DNA of 64,000 nt from Alopecurus myosuroides. Its lineage: Eukaryota > Streptophyta > Magnoliopsida > Poales > Poaceae. Made by a program: the position numbers and the translations under genes. This document shows, in pieces, positions 30,764 through 43,135 of the stretch. The first letter of the stretch is position 1. Every line of letters begins with the position of its first letter. Under the pieces are notes generated by a model. The model was given only the letters and a program-made list of their open reading frames with translations, searched no databases and had not been told where the DNA came from. The stretch covers positions 172,222,347-172,286,346 of the forward strand of contig CM054062.1 of NCBI GenBank assembly GCA_028641055.1. The letters run 5' to 3'.

Positions 30764-31010
30764 TCATCGTAAAATAAAACATATTAGCAGGCCTTGTGCA
30801 CCATTTAAAATTTGCTTGATTTAAAATTAATCTCATTTTTTGGTAGGCTCTTATGGAATAAAGCTGTCCCCTTTTAACCTTTAGAGTGGATAATTTTGAT
30901 TCATAATTGATGTTACCTAGTTATTCTGGTTGTACAACCTATAATAGTAATTAGGAAGTAAAATGACACTACATTTACTGAACAAATAGCGCAACCCGAG
31001 CTAGCTACTA

Positions 31011-31087
31011 CTCTTTCCGTTCCATATGAGTTGTCGATGATTTAGTACAAAGTTGTACTAAAATCATCAACAATGGAGTAGAGGGAG
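31011..31087. mobile_element. Short Stowaway-like MITE, second copy
   Basis: Counterpart of 19159-19236; one base pair shorter in the hairpin (ACTAAAATC instead of ACTATAAATC with a compensating change). Confidence 0.72.
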
Positions 31088-31256
31088 TAACATTCTAAAA
31101 AAAAAGGGTAGTGTCTCTTTGATTTTGGTGGATTCCAAAAACACTTAATTGACGAAAGAGCAAGACTATAATATCATGCACTCTTGCTTTCTACAGATTA
31201 AAATTTCCAAAGTTTACTTGAGTACACCACCAGAAAAACAAACAATATTTCTAATA

Positions 31257-31326
31257 ATCCTTCCGATCATATTAATTGTCGTACCTTGTACTAAATCTAT
31301 GACAAATAAATAGGCATTGGAGGGAG
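31257..31326. mobile_element. Decayed Stowaway-like MITE, second copy
   Basis: Counterpart of 19406-19475 with the same ends. Confidence 0.58.
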
Positions 31327-32125
31327 TACCGGAGTACCATAAAGAGGATGGAAAATTTCCAATACAATGTACTTTGTTTTTTAATAAGATTTAAGCCTAA
31401 AATCAAACCACTCACGTCAAAATATTTGTATCAATTTCAAAGCTAATTTTTAATCAGAATCCATTGAATCAAAAAAGGCCATTGATCAGTAGTACAACTA
31501 GCCTAAGTCCATTGAATGTGGACGAAGTACATCCCATCCCAATGAAGTTGAAGAACATACGTAGATTGATCACTTGTTTGGTGTCTTAGTGTGTCAAGCT
31601 AGACCTAATCACCTAACACCAAATAAAGCTACATATATAGGAGGATCGACGATCACGTCGCTGTCTCACCTGCAAGAATGAGACGGCGAACCGTCAGCGC
31701 CTGAGCTGAGGTTTTCTTTTGTTTTATTTTCTGATCCTTGGAGACACTCCACTTAGCTGAGGTACATAGGCCGGACCTGAGTCTTCATTCGCCCAATGGA
31801 ATAACAATTGGCTTGTGCCGTTGGTGGCGAGCATGTTCTCGCGGAGACAATTAGCCTAGCGCACGACAGACAAGGGTTGACGTGCGTACGTGTTTGTGGG
31901 TGAGAAGTGGAATGAACCTTCAAACTCTGGTACACCGATACTGCACGCCGAGGCAAGATCTCGTGCTAAAAATAATACTCTCTCCATTTGTTCCTAAATG
32001 TAAGATATTTTAGCCATTTTCCACATTCATACATGTCTATATGTATCTAGACAAATTTTAACGTATATGTTCACTCATATTAGTATGTATCTAGACAAAA
32101 TGAGTAATAGCTACAACATCTTATA

Positions 32126-33832
32126 CTCGCTCCGTTCAACAATAGATGACTTCCACATATCTATATATGGATGTATCTCTAAACACTATCCCCGCGTCGC
32201 TCCTCTCGGGGCACGGGCGGAGACCGTAACCCTAGCCAAAGCCGCGCCCCACTCCTCCCCCGCCTCGCCGCCGCCGGAGGCTGCCGTCGGGCAAGCCCGT
32301 GCCTCGGCCAAGGACGGCGGCGGCGAGGTCTCCTCCGCGTGCCCCCCTCGTTTTTCGTTGGAGGCGCTCCCTTGCTGTCCCCCTCCGGTCCGTTGAAGAT
32401 GGGCGACCTGGAGCTCGACGGCGCGGGCGCTCCCCTCAGTCGCCCCCCGCCCTGGGCGGCGGCCCCCGGTGCTCCACGTTGCAGATCGGAGTCGGCGGCG
32501 GCCTGGTTCGGTAGATCTGGTCAGGGGACCAGGTTTTTCCACCAGGATGGGGTGAGGTGCGGAGATGGACAGGGGTCCATCCTCCCGCCGCCGGCAGTGC
32601 TCCGGCTGGATGGCTCGATGCCTCCCTCTCCTCTGCTTCCCCTTGCTCGCGATCTGCACTGCACGCGCGCGTGGCCGTCGGTTGGCGGTCAAGCCGGTGC
32701 CTTTCTTGGGCTGTGCGCGGTTGAAGGGCGTCCTGCCGTTTCGCTCCCCTCGGTTTCCCGGTGATCCTCGGTCGGCTCGGGTGGCTGCTCGGGGAGTTCG
32801 GTTTCCAGGGCGGCGGCCCCGGTCGGTTGGGACGGCGTCGATCAGGCGGCTGGTGACGTTCGTGGTGCTGGTTGTCATCTCCTCGGCTGCGTGGGCAGCG
32901 TGGGCGTGGCGGTTCGTGGGCGCGGCGCGGGGCTGCTCTACCGGCTCTGGCTCCATCTGCAAGGAAGATGCTTCCCCTTTACTCGTCTTGTGCGTCTCCC
33001 TGCCAGCCCCGGTCCCCCGGTGGGCCGGATTGTGCAGGGCGGTTGGTCGGGGACTCTGGATATCGGGGGAAACCCTTGGCCGTGGAGGGCCACGATGACG
33101 GCGGCGTCCGCGGATGCCGGGCACCTTCTTGGAGGCGTTTATCGAGGTATCTGTCCCCTCTCAGCCCTCCTCCTCCGGGTGAAAACCACATTCCCCTCTT
33201 TGGACGGCGACGGCGTTGCTACGTCGTGCCCTTCCTGGAGGCGTCGTCTGGGGAATTGCAGGAGCGGTGGTCGTGCAGGGCGTTGGAGGTGGTGGTCGTG
33301 GTGGCTTGTCTTGTTCGGCGACGACATCTTATCGCGTTGATTGGCGGATGCCAGGCTTGGCATGCCCTCAGCATTGTTGCCGCTGTTCGTCGAAGGGTCG
33401 GCGCCCTCGAGCCTGGGCGGAGGGGAATGGGTCCCCTCTACGACAACATCGACACCCTTGGCTGGTGAGCGATCGTGCTTCGGAGGTTCTGCTCAACCGC
33501 GGTGGGACGTCCCAGCCTTTGCCGTATCTTCCTCTCAGCGTCTTCGGCCGGCAGCTTGGGTCCGGTGTTGCATTCAGGCTGTGCTTGTTTTGCGGCATTT
33601 GGCTCTAGCATCGACACTTCGAGCTGTTTTTCTTTGTCTATCTGTTTGTATGCCCGTAGTGTTTGTTGCTTTGAAAGCTGTTTTTCAGCATGTTGTAATT
33701 GCCGTGGAACTGTCCTGGGCTTTGTTAATTCAAAGTCGGGCTTTATGCCTTTTATCTAAAAAAAACACTAATTATGTCTAGATACATCTATATCTATATA
33801 TATGGAAGTCATCTATTGTTGAACGAAGGGAG
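32126..33832. mobile_element. Stowaway-type MITE split by a retroposon, second copy
   Basis: Counterpart of 20280-21995, flanked by TA (32124-32125, 33833-33834). Confidence 0.85.
32189..33762 (+). mobile_element. GC-rich poly(A)-tailed retroposon, second copy
   Basis: Counterpart of 20343-21925 with AAACACTA at 32181-32188 and 33763-33770. Several 1-3 bp differences in G or C runs change which long frames are open (a 312-codon minus frame at 33124-32186 here, a 399-codon plus frame in the other copy), which argues that neither is a real gene. Confidence 0.75.
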
Positions 33833-34270
33833 TATTTTAGAATTGATATGAGACTTTTGTTTGAACCTGTGCACTGCTTTCATGGAGGGTGTATATCCTC
33901 CTCGCCTAACATTTGTTTCTTCGAGAAACTAACATTTGGATCCCATCTGCTCCATGACTCCATCGAGGTGTCGACTCACATCAAAAGCTAAGAGCACCAT
34001 GCATACGCATACCCCCACCCTTGTCTGCTACTACCGCATCTCTGTTAAGAATCAACCAGTGCAAACCTAAAACATATCCACATCATACGCATACGTCACC
34101 GCATGCCAAGTTTGGCTCCCGATGCGGATCTCCACTGACTAATCTGAACACAAATTGACGCATTCTAGTTGAATGTCTGGTCCAATCGCATTCTAGTTGT
34201 ACTGTATTAATGTCTGTGATTATATAGACCATTTGTATGTAAAGACTTGTATTGCAAATCCTAACAGTAA

Positions 34271-34341
34271 GCGCATCTGGTGTAGTGGTATCATAGTACC
34301 CTCCCACGGTACTGACCAGGGTTCGATTCCCTGGATGCGCA
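34271..34341 (+). tRNA. tRNA-Gly (CCC), second copy
   Basis: Identical in all 71 positions to 22434-22504, with the same upstream flank and T6 terminator. Probably the same gene read twice across the unmerged overlap rather than a second locus. Confidence 0.93.
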
Positions 34342-34349
34342 TCTGTTAG

Positions 34350-34355
34350 TTTTTT
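34350..34355 (+). terminator. RNA polymerase III terminator of tRNA-Gly, second copy
   Basis: TTTTTT nine bases after the tRNA end. Confidence 0.82.
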
Positions 34356-34659
34356 GTTGCACTTCGATTTTATTTTTGTTCTCCTCCCATTCATGTCTAA
34401 TAAAACTGATCTCGCTTTTATTAATTATATAATTCCCCCAAAACATAGACAATTTTAGTTAGATTGTGCATATTCAAGGAAAGCAAACAAGGCATGTAAT
34501 CCCTGTAGTTTCTGTCGGGAAAGATCTTTTAACTCATCTTGTAGTGATTTGAGGGTGATTCTATACAGCTAAATGTGCAGTCTCATTGTGCATGTTGTTA
34601 CTGGTTAGCTAAAGTCCACGTGCATACATTTCCTTTCTATACAATTTAGCTCATATATA

Positions 34660-35515
34660 TGTTGAAATATATAAGCAATTTAGCATATGATTTTAATCAA
34701 AATAACATGAAGTAAATCATGACAGTAGCAATTATACTAAGTATGCAAATATCTAGCACATGGAAGAACATAACCGATCTACGGCAAGAACTAGAAATAT
34801 GAATTCCAGTAACATCTCATACAGATGGAATAGAGATACGTACGATGCAGCGACATCGGCAACCGCCGTTGTTGTTGTCCATGTTGTCGCCCATGTCGTC
34901 GATGAAGAGGTTGCCGATGTCGGGAAGAAATCGTCGTTGGGGAAGTAGTCGCCGTCAGCAGTCGACGCGAGTGCGCTCCCAAAAATCTGATCGCCCCTCT
35001 CCCGTAAGGATCACAAGAGACGGGGTTCCAAAGGCCTGCTGTCCCTCCTCGCGGTGCACGCCGGAAGAAGGGATGGAGAATGCTTGATTGGCGGTGCAGT
35101 GCTTTGGAACGATGCGAAACCATAAGACGAAGAAGTGGCGGAAACAGTTTAGAAATTAACGCTTCAGTTAATTACCAAGTTAATGACTCATTAAGTTTTC
35201 CCAAGCGACAAAATAAACGCTCTCGGCTCGGCTCATTCCCGCAACCCGCGGCGCGTCGTGACGTGTCGTGACGAGGCAAGACGGGGCGGTGGAGGAGGAG
35301 CGCGCGTGTGGCACACCTCTCCTCTTATCTTGCCAACTCATACATGAGCTAGAATGACTCACCTTATAAGTTGGTTCCCACTCTCTCCATACTAGCAGTA
35401 TGGGGACTAAAGTTTAGTCCCACTCGCCACTTGTATTATTCATGAATGGGCCATGACAATTTCAGGATTTATTGGACTAGTTGGGCCACATGGTGCAGCC
35501 CCATAAATTCCAACA
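34660..35515 (-). repeat. 3' LTR of the Copia element, second copy
   Basis: Lacks the same ~100-bp block as 22824-23676, so that deletion is real rather than a sequencing fault. Confidence 0.86.
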
Positions 35516-38500
35516 ATCCCCCACAAAGTGTCATTAGCACATCTCATAATCTCAGTTTCAAAATATTGTTTATATACCGGTGGTTTAGTGGAGACGGTTA
35601 AGTTGAACTTCCACTTAGAACATTATGCTACACTAGTTCACAACTTGAATAGCGGACTACCGCCTTGAACTGCAAGTTTTCTGTGATACCAGTTTCACAC
35701 AACGTCTGAACCGATAGGCTGCCGCAAGGCTTCCCCGCGGGTGGAGCGTATGCGTCATACTGCAAAGGCCTTTCATGAGTTTAGTAGAGAGCACCCGATT
35801 CTCATAGACTGCGACGTTTAACAGTCAGACTCATATAGGTGAGTTCCTCAGGAGATGTTTTGCAGGACACATCTCTGCTTATATAAATAAGCCACTTGGA
35901 ACACATTAAGACAAATGTCAACCTACCATACAGATTAAGAGAGTATTGCATCTTCATGGAGTGGGATAAAATATAAGGATACTCTCCTCACAGCCGACCA
36001 ACAGCTTGTCTCCCACTTCTAATTCAACGGGATCTTCCGATCACATAGAGTGGGTTACCACTGTGGGTAACTCATACCGTGGGTCTCAAAACCCATCTCC
36101 TCGATGCATTATCTATCACATTCCGTGATAAACCCTTTGTGAAGGGATCTGCCAAGTTCATAGATGTTTGGATATATCCAACGCAATAACTCCGGAGTTT
36201 TTCAATTTTCTGACAGATTTCAATCTCCTCTTCACATGTCTTGATGACTTCGCATTATCCTTAGAACTGTTCACTTTGATGATCACAGTTTGATATATCC
36301 CTGTTCATTAGGATGCGGGTATTGGTTTTTCAACCACAGGCAAGCCCATCAAGAGCTCACGAAGCCACTCTGTTTCAACAGTGGCTGTGTCTAATGCTGG
36401 GAGTTCTGCTTCCATAGTTGACCTTGTTAAGATGGTCTGCTTGCAAGACTTCCAGGAAACAGCGCCACTACCAAGTGTAAAAACATAACACTAGTGGACT
36501 TAACCTCATCAAGCATCAGATATCCAATTATAATCACTATATCCTTCAAGAACCCTCGGGTTTCCGGTATAGTGATTTCATAGCTTGCAGTGCCTTTTAA
36601 TAGCGCATGTAACTCTCTCAAGCGCACGCCAATGATCATCTCCGGATTGGAAACAAACCGGCTCAATTTGCTCACAGCAAAAGAGATGTCAATGCCTCGT
36701 GGCACTCGCCAAATACATAAGCAAGATTATAATCTGAGAATACCTCAGTTGATTTCTAGTAATCCGTCGATTCTTTCGAAGACAACACACTAGCATCATA
36801 TGGAGTTGAATAAGGCTTGCAATCACTATACCCGAAGCGACTCAAGACCTTCTCCACATAGTGAGACTGAAGCAGTGTGATCCCACCATTATCATCTCTC
36901 AGCATCTTGATGTTCAAGATAACATCATCTACTCCTAGATCCTTCATCTCAAAACAGTGAGATAAGAAATCCTTAACTTCCTTGATTAAATCAAGATTGG
37001 TCCCAAAGATCAATATGTCATCAACATATAGACATAGAATAACTCCCTCGCCCCCACCATGGCGATAGTACACACACTTGTCAGCTTCGTTTACAACAAA
37101 GCCTTCAGCAGTCAAAGTCCTTTCGAACTTCTCATGCCATTGCTTAGGTGCTTGCTTGAGGCCGTATAATGAGTTCAATAACTTGCACACCTCCCCTTCC
37201 TGGCCAGGTACTACAAAACCATCTGGCTGCTCCAGATAAATTTCCTCGTCCAACTCTCCATTAAGGAAGTCGTCTTAACGTCCATTTGATGAAACGAGAA
37301 GACCGTGCGAGGCAGCCAGTGAAAGTAGCAAACGAATAGTGTCAGTCTAGCACAGGTGAGTAAGTATCAAAGAAGTATCACCTTCTTTCTGGGTATAACC
37401 CTTGGCCACAAGCATTGCCTTGTACTTCTCAATTGTACCCATCAGGCCTAAGTTTTTCTTGAACACCCACTTACATCCTACAGGTTTACACCCATAAGGA
37501 TGATCAGTGACTTCTAGGTTCCGTTGGCCAAGATGGAATCCATCTCGCAACGGACAGCCTTCTTCAGTAGTCAGCGTCAAGAGATGCATAGGCTTCTAAA
37601 TGGTCCTGGGTGTTTCATCACGAGGTACACAACGAAGTCATTACCAAAGGGACTTTGCAGTCCTCTGGTCTCTTGCTCCTTACAGGAACTTCATTATCAT
37701 CCTCCTCGGGATTCTCAACGTGTTCTATCGGAATGGTGGGTTCAGGGAATCTCAGCTAATTCCTGACTAGATGTAACATGTTTCTCCTGATTTGATGAGC
37801 TAGGCATATCCTTCATAGGAAATATGTTCTCAAAGAAAGTCGCATCGTTCGACTCCATAATCGTACCAACATGCATGTAGGATACCTCAGATTTTACTAT
37901 CAAGAATCTATAACCAATGCTATTAAAAGCATAGCCCAGAAGAACACAATCTACGGTTTTAGGTCCAAGCTTGCGCTTCTTGGAATTGTTATATTGACTT
38001 TCGCCAAACAACCCCAAGTACGTAAGTAGGAGAGTTTTTCAACCTTTTCCTTACCCATTCCTCAAATGGAGTAATGGTTTTATTCTTTGTGGGAACTCGG
38101 TTTAGGACATGACATGCATTCATTAGCGCCTCCCCCCACCATGCCTTGGAGAGACCCGAAGTACTTTCGGCCACCCCATTTGACTGAGGCGAATAGGTCC
38201 TCTCATGGATAATTCCATGTTCCGCAACAAAAAGAATTAAACTCGTTGGAAAAATACTCTCCACCACGATCAGACCTAAGCCGTTTAATTTTACTATCAA
38301 GTTGGTTCTCAGCTTCGGCCTTATAGTTCTTGAAATAAGTTAGAGCTTCATCTTTAGATTTCAGAAGATACACATAACAATATCTAGTGGAGTCATCAAC
38401 AAGTATCATGAAATATTTATTTCCACCTATTTTCAATACGCCATTCATCTCACAAAGATCAGAATGTATAAGTTCTAGTGGTGCCAAGTCTCTCTCCGCA

Positions 38501-39989
38501 AGTCTTATGATATTTGCGAGGTTGCTTTGCTTGAACACACACTTGACATTTGGAATCTTTAATAGTACTGAATTTCAGAATTAAACTCATATTTGCTAAT
38601 CGCGTTATGCAACCAAAATTAATATGACAAAGTCGTGAATGCCAAACATCAGAATCATTATCGTGCAAACATGATTAATAACTTTGGTGCAAATATCTGA
38701 CAAGGATAAGCGGAACAAGCCTCCGCACTCATAGCCTTTACCAACAAATTGTCCATACTTGGAAATTACAACTTTATTGGACTCGAAAAACAACTAAAAA
38801 CCATCTCGACATAAACGTGAGCCGCTGACGAGATTTTTATTGATGGAGAGCACATGATGAACGTTCTTCAGTCGCACGACCTTCCCCGAAGTATACTTCA
38901 GATCGACCGTACCAACACCATGAACAGTAGCATGTGACTCGTTCCCATCAGCACGGGGGAAGTCCCTGTGACCTGATAAGAAGAGAACATGGAAGCATCA
39001 GCACAAACATGTACATTGGCACATGTGTCAATTAACCATTCAGGTGAATGACAGACTGAAAGAATACTAGGAACTATACCGTACCCAGTATCCTTCATCT
39101 CAGTGTCACCAATGACAATATTAGTGGTCTTGCCGCTATTCTCCAGCTGCTGCAACTCATAACGTCTAGGGCATTTTGGAGCCTAATTAGTCATTTCACC
39201 ACAAACGTGACATGACCCCCTTCCTCTTCTTGAAGTTGGTAGAGTGTGATGGGTTAAACTTGCCATCGGGTTTGCCTTTACCCTCAGATTTCTTCTTGTT
39301 ATATTTAGCCTTGTTGGACGGATAGTGTTTCTTCTGTACCACATGGACAACATAACCTACCTTAGCAACCCGAGCACGTGTATCCTTTGCTCTCGCCTTC
39401 TCTTCCACATCAAGAGATCCGATGGGATCCGAACGAAAACTCCTGTCTCTTGTGTTTCAGAGAAGTAGCAAAGGTGCTCCATGAAGATGTGAGCTTGGCA
39501 ATAATGCCTCCGGCCACAAACTTGTCCGGTAACATACACTTAAAGTGCTCAAATTCTTTAGCGAGTGACTGTATCTCATGAGTCTATTGAACAACAGAAC
39601 GCTCACCAGTCATCCTGTACTCATATAATTGCTCCATGACGTACAGCTCGCTGCCAGCATCCGAGGCCCTAAATTTGTCCTCTAGTGCAGTCCACATATC
39701 TTGCCTGTGATCAAACGACATATACGGATCCACAATAGAATCATCAATAATACCGAGGAGGGCACTTTTAAACATAATTTCCATATTCTCAAAAGCCTCC
39801 AGTTGTGCTGGATTGAGATCGCCCCCAGGCTTGCCCTTGGTGGCCGCATAGCAGCGCAAGGTTTGAAACCATAGCATTGCTCTCGTGCGCCACCTCTTAT
39901 AATCCACACCCTTGAAAGGGTTCGGCCTTGTCGCTGCAATAATAGCAGGTGCAGGTGCAGTAAATTGCCTATAATCAGTTTTTTGGGAT
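35516..39989 (-). pseudogene. Copia gag-pol, second copy, multiply frameshifted
   Basis: Domains in order from the right: gag (39907-39584, DYKRWRTRAMLWFQTLRCYA), a basic linker (39408-39196), protease (39155-38898, EWLIDTCANVHVC), integrase zinc part (38668-38459), integrase core (38538-37989; the GVAES/TSGLSKAWWGEAL deletion is also here), integrase C-terminus (38017-37742), RT (about 37530-36756; LELEQPDGF-like lead-in as DEEIYLEQPDGFVVPGQEG at 37253, then intact LCLYVDDILIF), RNase H in fragments to about 36100. Here the RT junction that is shifted in the first copy is open, while other joints are broken. Confidence 0.82.
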
Positions 39990-40946
39990 TGTTGAATATA
40001 TAATCAATTTAGCATATGATTTAATCTGAAATAACATGAAGTAAATCATGACAGTAGCAATTATACTAAGCATTCAAATATCTAGCATAATGGAAGAACA
40101 TATCCGATCTACGGCAAGAACTAGACATATGAATTCCAGTAACATCTCATACAGATGGAATAGAGATACGCACGATGCAGCGGTAGCGACACCGCCGTTG
40201 TTGTTGTCCATGTTGTCGCCCATGTCGTCGATGAAGAGGTTGCCGATGTCGGGGAAGAAATCGTCGTTGGGGAAGTAGTCGCCGTCAGCAGTCGCGCGAG
40301 TGCGCTCCCCAAAAACCTGATCGCTCCTCTCCCGTACAGGATCACAAGAGGCGGGGTTCCGGAGGCCTGCTGCCCCTCCTCGCGGTGCACGCCGGAAGAA
40401 GGGATGGAGAAGGCTTGATTGGCGGCGCAGTGCTTTGGAACGATGCGAAACCATAAGACGAAGTGGCGTCTAGGTTTTACCGTATGCACGTATTTATATG
40501 CGGGCTGGGAGAGACGTGGGCGTAACTCCACGGCTGAGTCGGTTCGGTTCCACAATCCAGAAAGGAAACAGAAACAATTTAGGAATTAACGCTTCCGTTA
40601 ATTACCAAGTTAATGACTCATTAAGTTTTCCCAAGCGACAAAATAAACGCTCTCTCGGCTCGTTCCCGCAACCCGCGGCGCGGCGCGTCCGTGACGTGTC
40701 GTGCCGAGGCGAGACGGATGACGGAGGAGAAGCGCGCGTGTGGCACACCTCTCCTCTTGCCTTGCCAACTCATACATGAGCTAGAATGGCTCACCTTATA
40801 AGGTGGTTCCACTCTCTCCAAACTAGCAGTATGATACTAAATTTTAGTCCCACTCCCCACTTGTATTATTCATGAATGGGCCATGACAATTTCAGAATTT
40901 ATTGGGCTTAGTTGGGCCACATGGTGCAGCCCCATAAATTGCAACA
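39990..40946 (-). repeat. 5' LTR of the Copia element, second copy
   Basis: Keeps the TATA-containing block. A 126-codon minus-strand frame (40454-40074) lies entirely inside it. Confidence 0.86.
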
Positions 40947-40951
40947 ATATA

Positions 40952-41851
40952 TATGTTCAAACATTTGGACAAGATAGATAAAAAAGAGAGATGACATGGT
41001 TATTCCATTACCAATAAATAATTTTTGGAATTGTAATTACAACATAGAAGAAAAATGGCATAATTATACATGGAACAGAAATACGTAAGGCCCATCACTG
41101 ACGGGATCTGGTTCCCATATGCTCTCATAAGCCCGCGGATTAGAAACATGTATCACTTAGATTTTATTATGCTTAGCTACTCATAGTGGCAACTGGCAAG
41201 GCTCTCCCCTCACCCAAGTACACCGCAAAGAAGTAACCAACAAAAAAGTTGAGTCAAAAGACTGAAGATTAGTTCAGATCTTCTATGGGGAGCATGTAGA
41301 AATGTGGGCAACTTTTCTATGAAAATGAGACGCCTTTCCATGACTTATTTTTGAAAAAACTGCGGACAGCCATACAGAAGCCTCCGGCGGCCGGCCTTCT
41401 GCTCTTTGCTCTTCATCTTCTTGTTTCTCCATGTCGTACTTGTGTTGTTTGGTGTGCCTTTTGTGGCCGATAGACCATGCATTGGCTTGCCGTTAAGAAA
41501 ACCTACACAAAAAAAGAGAGCACCCGATTGAAAATTCCAAGATATGAATTAGAAAAAGGGATGATGACTCGCCAGATTTCAGGTTGATTTTAGTAGGGGC
41601 AATACCGACGCCCAAGATGGCGCATTGAGCTAGATGAGAGATCTAGGAGTAGCACAATAATAATGGAGCAAGCTGACTGTGATAGTTAAAGGCAAAGATG
41701 GCAACTCATTTACCTCCATCCGAGGGGCTCATGGGACGTGTCTGACTTTTAAGCTAGGAAGATGAACATAGATTGGTTATTGGGAAATCGATTATTTAAA
41801 ATCAGACGATATTATTTGCTTAGACGACATGTTTATTCACGTAAAAAGATA
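40952..41851. other. Unassigned stretch, second copy of 29099-29997
   Basis: No gene supported. Small indels relative to the first copy close the only minus-strand frame of note. Confidence 0.35.
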
Positions 41852-41935
41852 CTCCCTATGTCCCATAATATAAGAGGTTTCTACGGCCAATATAATTCTA
41901 TATTAATTGTAATAACACCTTACGTTATCGGGGAG
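41852..41935. mobile_element. Stowaway-like MITE, second copy
   Basis: Counterpart of 30000-30083. Confidence 0.63.
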
Positions 41936-41954
41936 TATATGTTAAGAAAAATTA

Positions 41955-42046
41955 CTCCTCCGATCTGAAATAGTTGCCGACCGTTGTATAGAGTTTTCTA
42001 CTAGCACAGTACGCATTCTACGACACTTAAAGCGGACCGGAGGTAG
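41955..42046. mobile_element. Stowaway-like MITE, second copy
   Basis: Counterpart of 30103-30194. Confidence 0.63.
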
Positions 42047-42557
42047 TAATATTTTGGTGCTCCTCTTTAGCTATGTAGGAGTCACCGCAAGGTTCAGACT
42101 AAAGTCCAACCTCCCGGGTCGCTATTTGGGCGACTCCGGAGTCTCCCACCACAACCGCATGCACTACAACTCTCCCAACCCCCAAATGCTCCTCCCGCCC
42201 GCCGCCGGAGGAGGGCGGGCAACTGATGATGGCAGCGACGGGCACTCCTGCCCACTATTTTTCTCCCCCATGACCCATATAATTTGTTTCTTTGTAAAGC
42301 CCTAGATGCGTGGCTGACCCATGGTCTTGGAAAGATCGGATCCGGCCTGGGGCATGTTGTGTGGGGTGTTATGGATCCATAGATGCAATGCTAGGTGGAG
42401 ATCAGTTCCAAAGAGATCATCCTCCACTTAAGGAATTTCACTTTTTTTTGAAGCAAGAGGAAAAAGTTTTGCCTTTTATATTGATATAGGGGAAGCAAAC
42501 ATGGGTAGTCCTAAGCCATCAAGAAAAAACAAAAAACCTCCCAAACCACGGAGGTGT

Positions 42558-43135
42558 TATACAACAATATCTGCTAAATGTTTAGCGCCTTCAAGGATCC
42601 CGTTCTTGCTCTCGTCCTTTATCTTTTGAAAGAGCACCATTGGTGTTGACACCATATTGTTGAAGACCCGAGCATTTCTTTCTTTCCAAAATTCTCAGGT
42701 AACCACGGTAATAGCCGTCTTAAGGCCTTTTGGACATGCAATTGACGAGTGTGCGGTGGACTTCCAATATTGAAGAATAGATGTCTGTCCCGAGCCCATG
42801 TCCTGGCAGAGGGAAGGGTAAGAGAGCCAAGAGGCCGCCGCCTGCCAGATACGCCTGGAGTAGCGGCATTCAAAGAGAATGTGCCTTCCCGTCTCAACAT
42901 GAATATTGCAGAGATGACATAAGGGATTGTGGGGCCAACCTCTGACAGCAAGACGATCAGAGGTCCACAACCTATTCTGAACGGCCACCCAGGCGAAGAA
43001 ACGACATTGGGGGGGGGGGGGCAAACCTTCCAGACAACACCGAAGGAGCAAGCGGTGGATCCCATGAACTGAGCTTTGTAGGCCGAACCAGCCGAGTAGC
43101 AACCATTGGGAGAGAGCGTCCACACAATAGAGTCC
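42558..43135 (-). pseudogene. LINE C-terminal zinc-binding (zf-RVT) region
   Basis: After a frameshift near 43130 the frame reads VWTLSPNGCYSAGSAYKAQF, shifts again in a 13-G tract (43009-43021), then gives CRFFAWVAVQNRLWTSDRL, CHLCNIHVETGRHILFECRY (the zf-RVT Cys/His cluster) and near 42650 FWKERNARVFNNMVSTP. This order is the usual C-terminal tail of plant LINE ORF2. Confidence 0.82.
43009..43021 (+). repeat. 13-G homopolymer
   Basis: A run of thirteen G inside the LINE C-terminal frame. The reading frame changes across it, so its length is either a slippage mutation or a sequencing uncertainty. Confidence 0.8.

Larger units (their letters stand above)
34660..40946 (-). mobile_element. Defective Copia retrotransposon, second copy
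   Basis: Counterpart of 22824-29093 with the same ATATA target duplications (34655-34659, 40947-40951). LTRs are 34660-35515 and 39990-40946. Single-base indels differ from the first copy in both directions, so neither reading is uniformly better. Confidence 0.9.
30764..42604 (+). repeat. Second copy of 18912-30750 (likely unmerged contig overlap)
   Basis: Direct repeat of about 11.84 kb. The offset drifts between about 11,837 and 11,854 because of many small insertions and deletions, mostly single bases and often in homopolymers. Target duplications, MITEs, tRNA, Copia and LINE end all recur in the same order. It begins exactly at the 13-N gap and ends exactly where the left copy meets the gap. 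Confidence 0.9.

Noticed and set aside
32186..33124. 312-codon minus-strand frame
   Set aside because: Same retroposon, opposite strand; open only because of small indels relative to the other copy.
22434..34341. Two tRNA-Gly genes as a tandem tRNA cluster
   Set aside because: The two lie in the duplicated contig overlap with identical flanks, so I treat them as one locus read twice.
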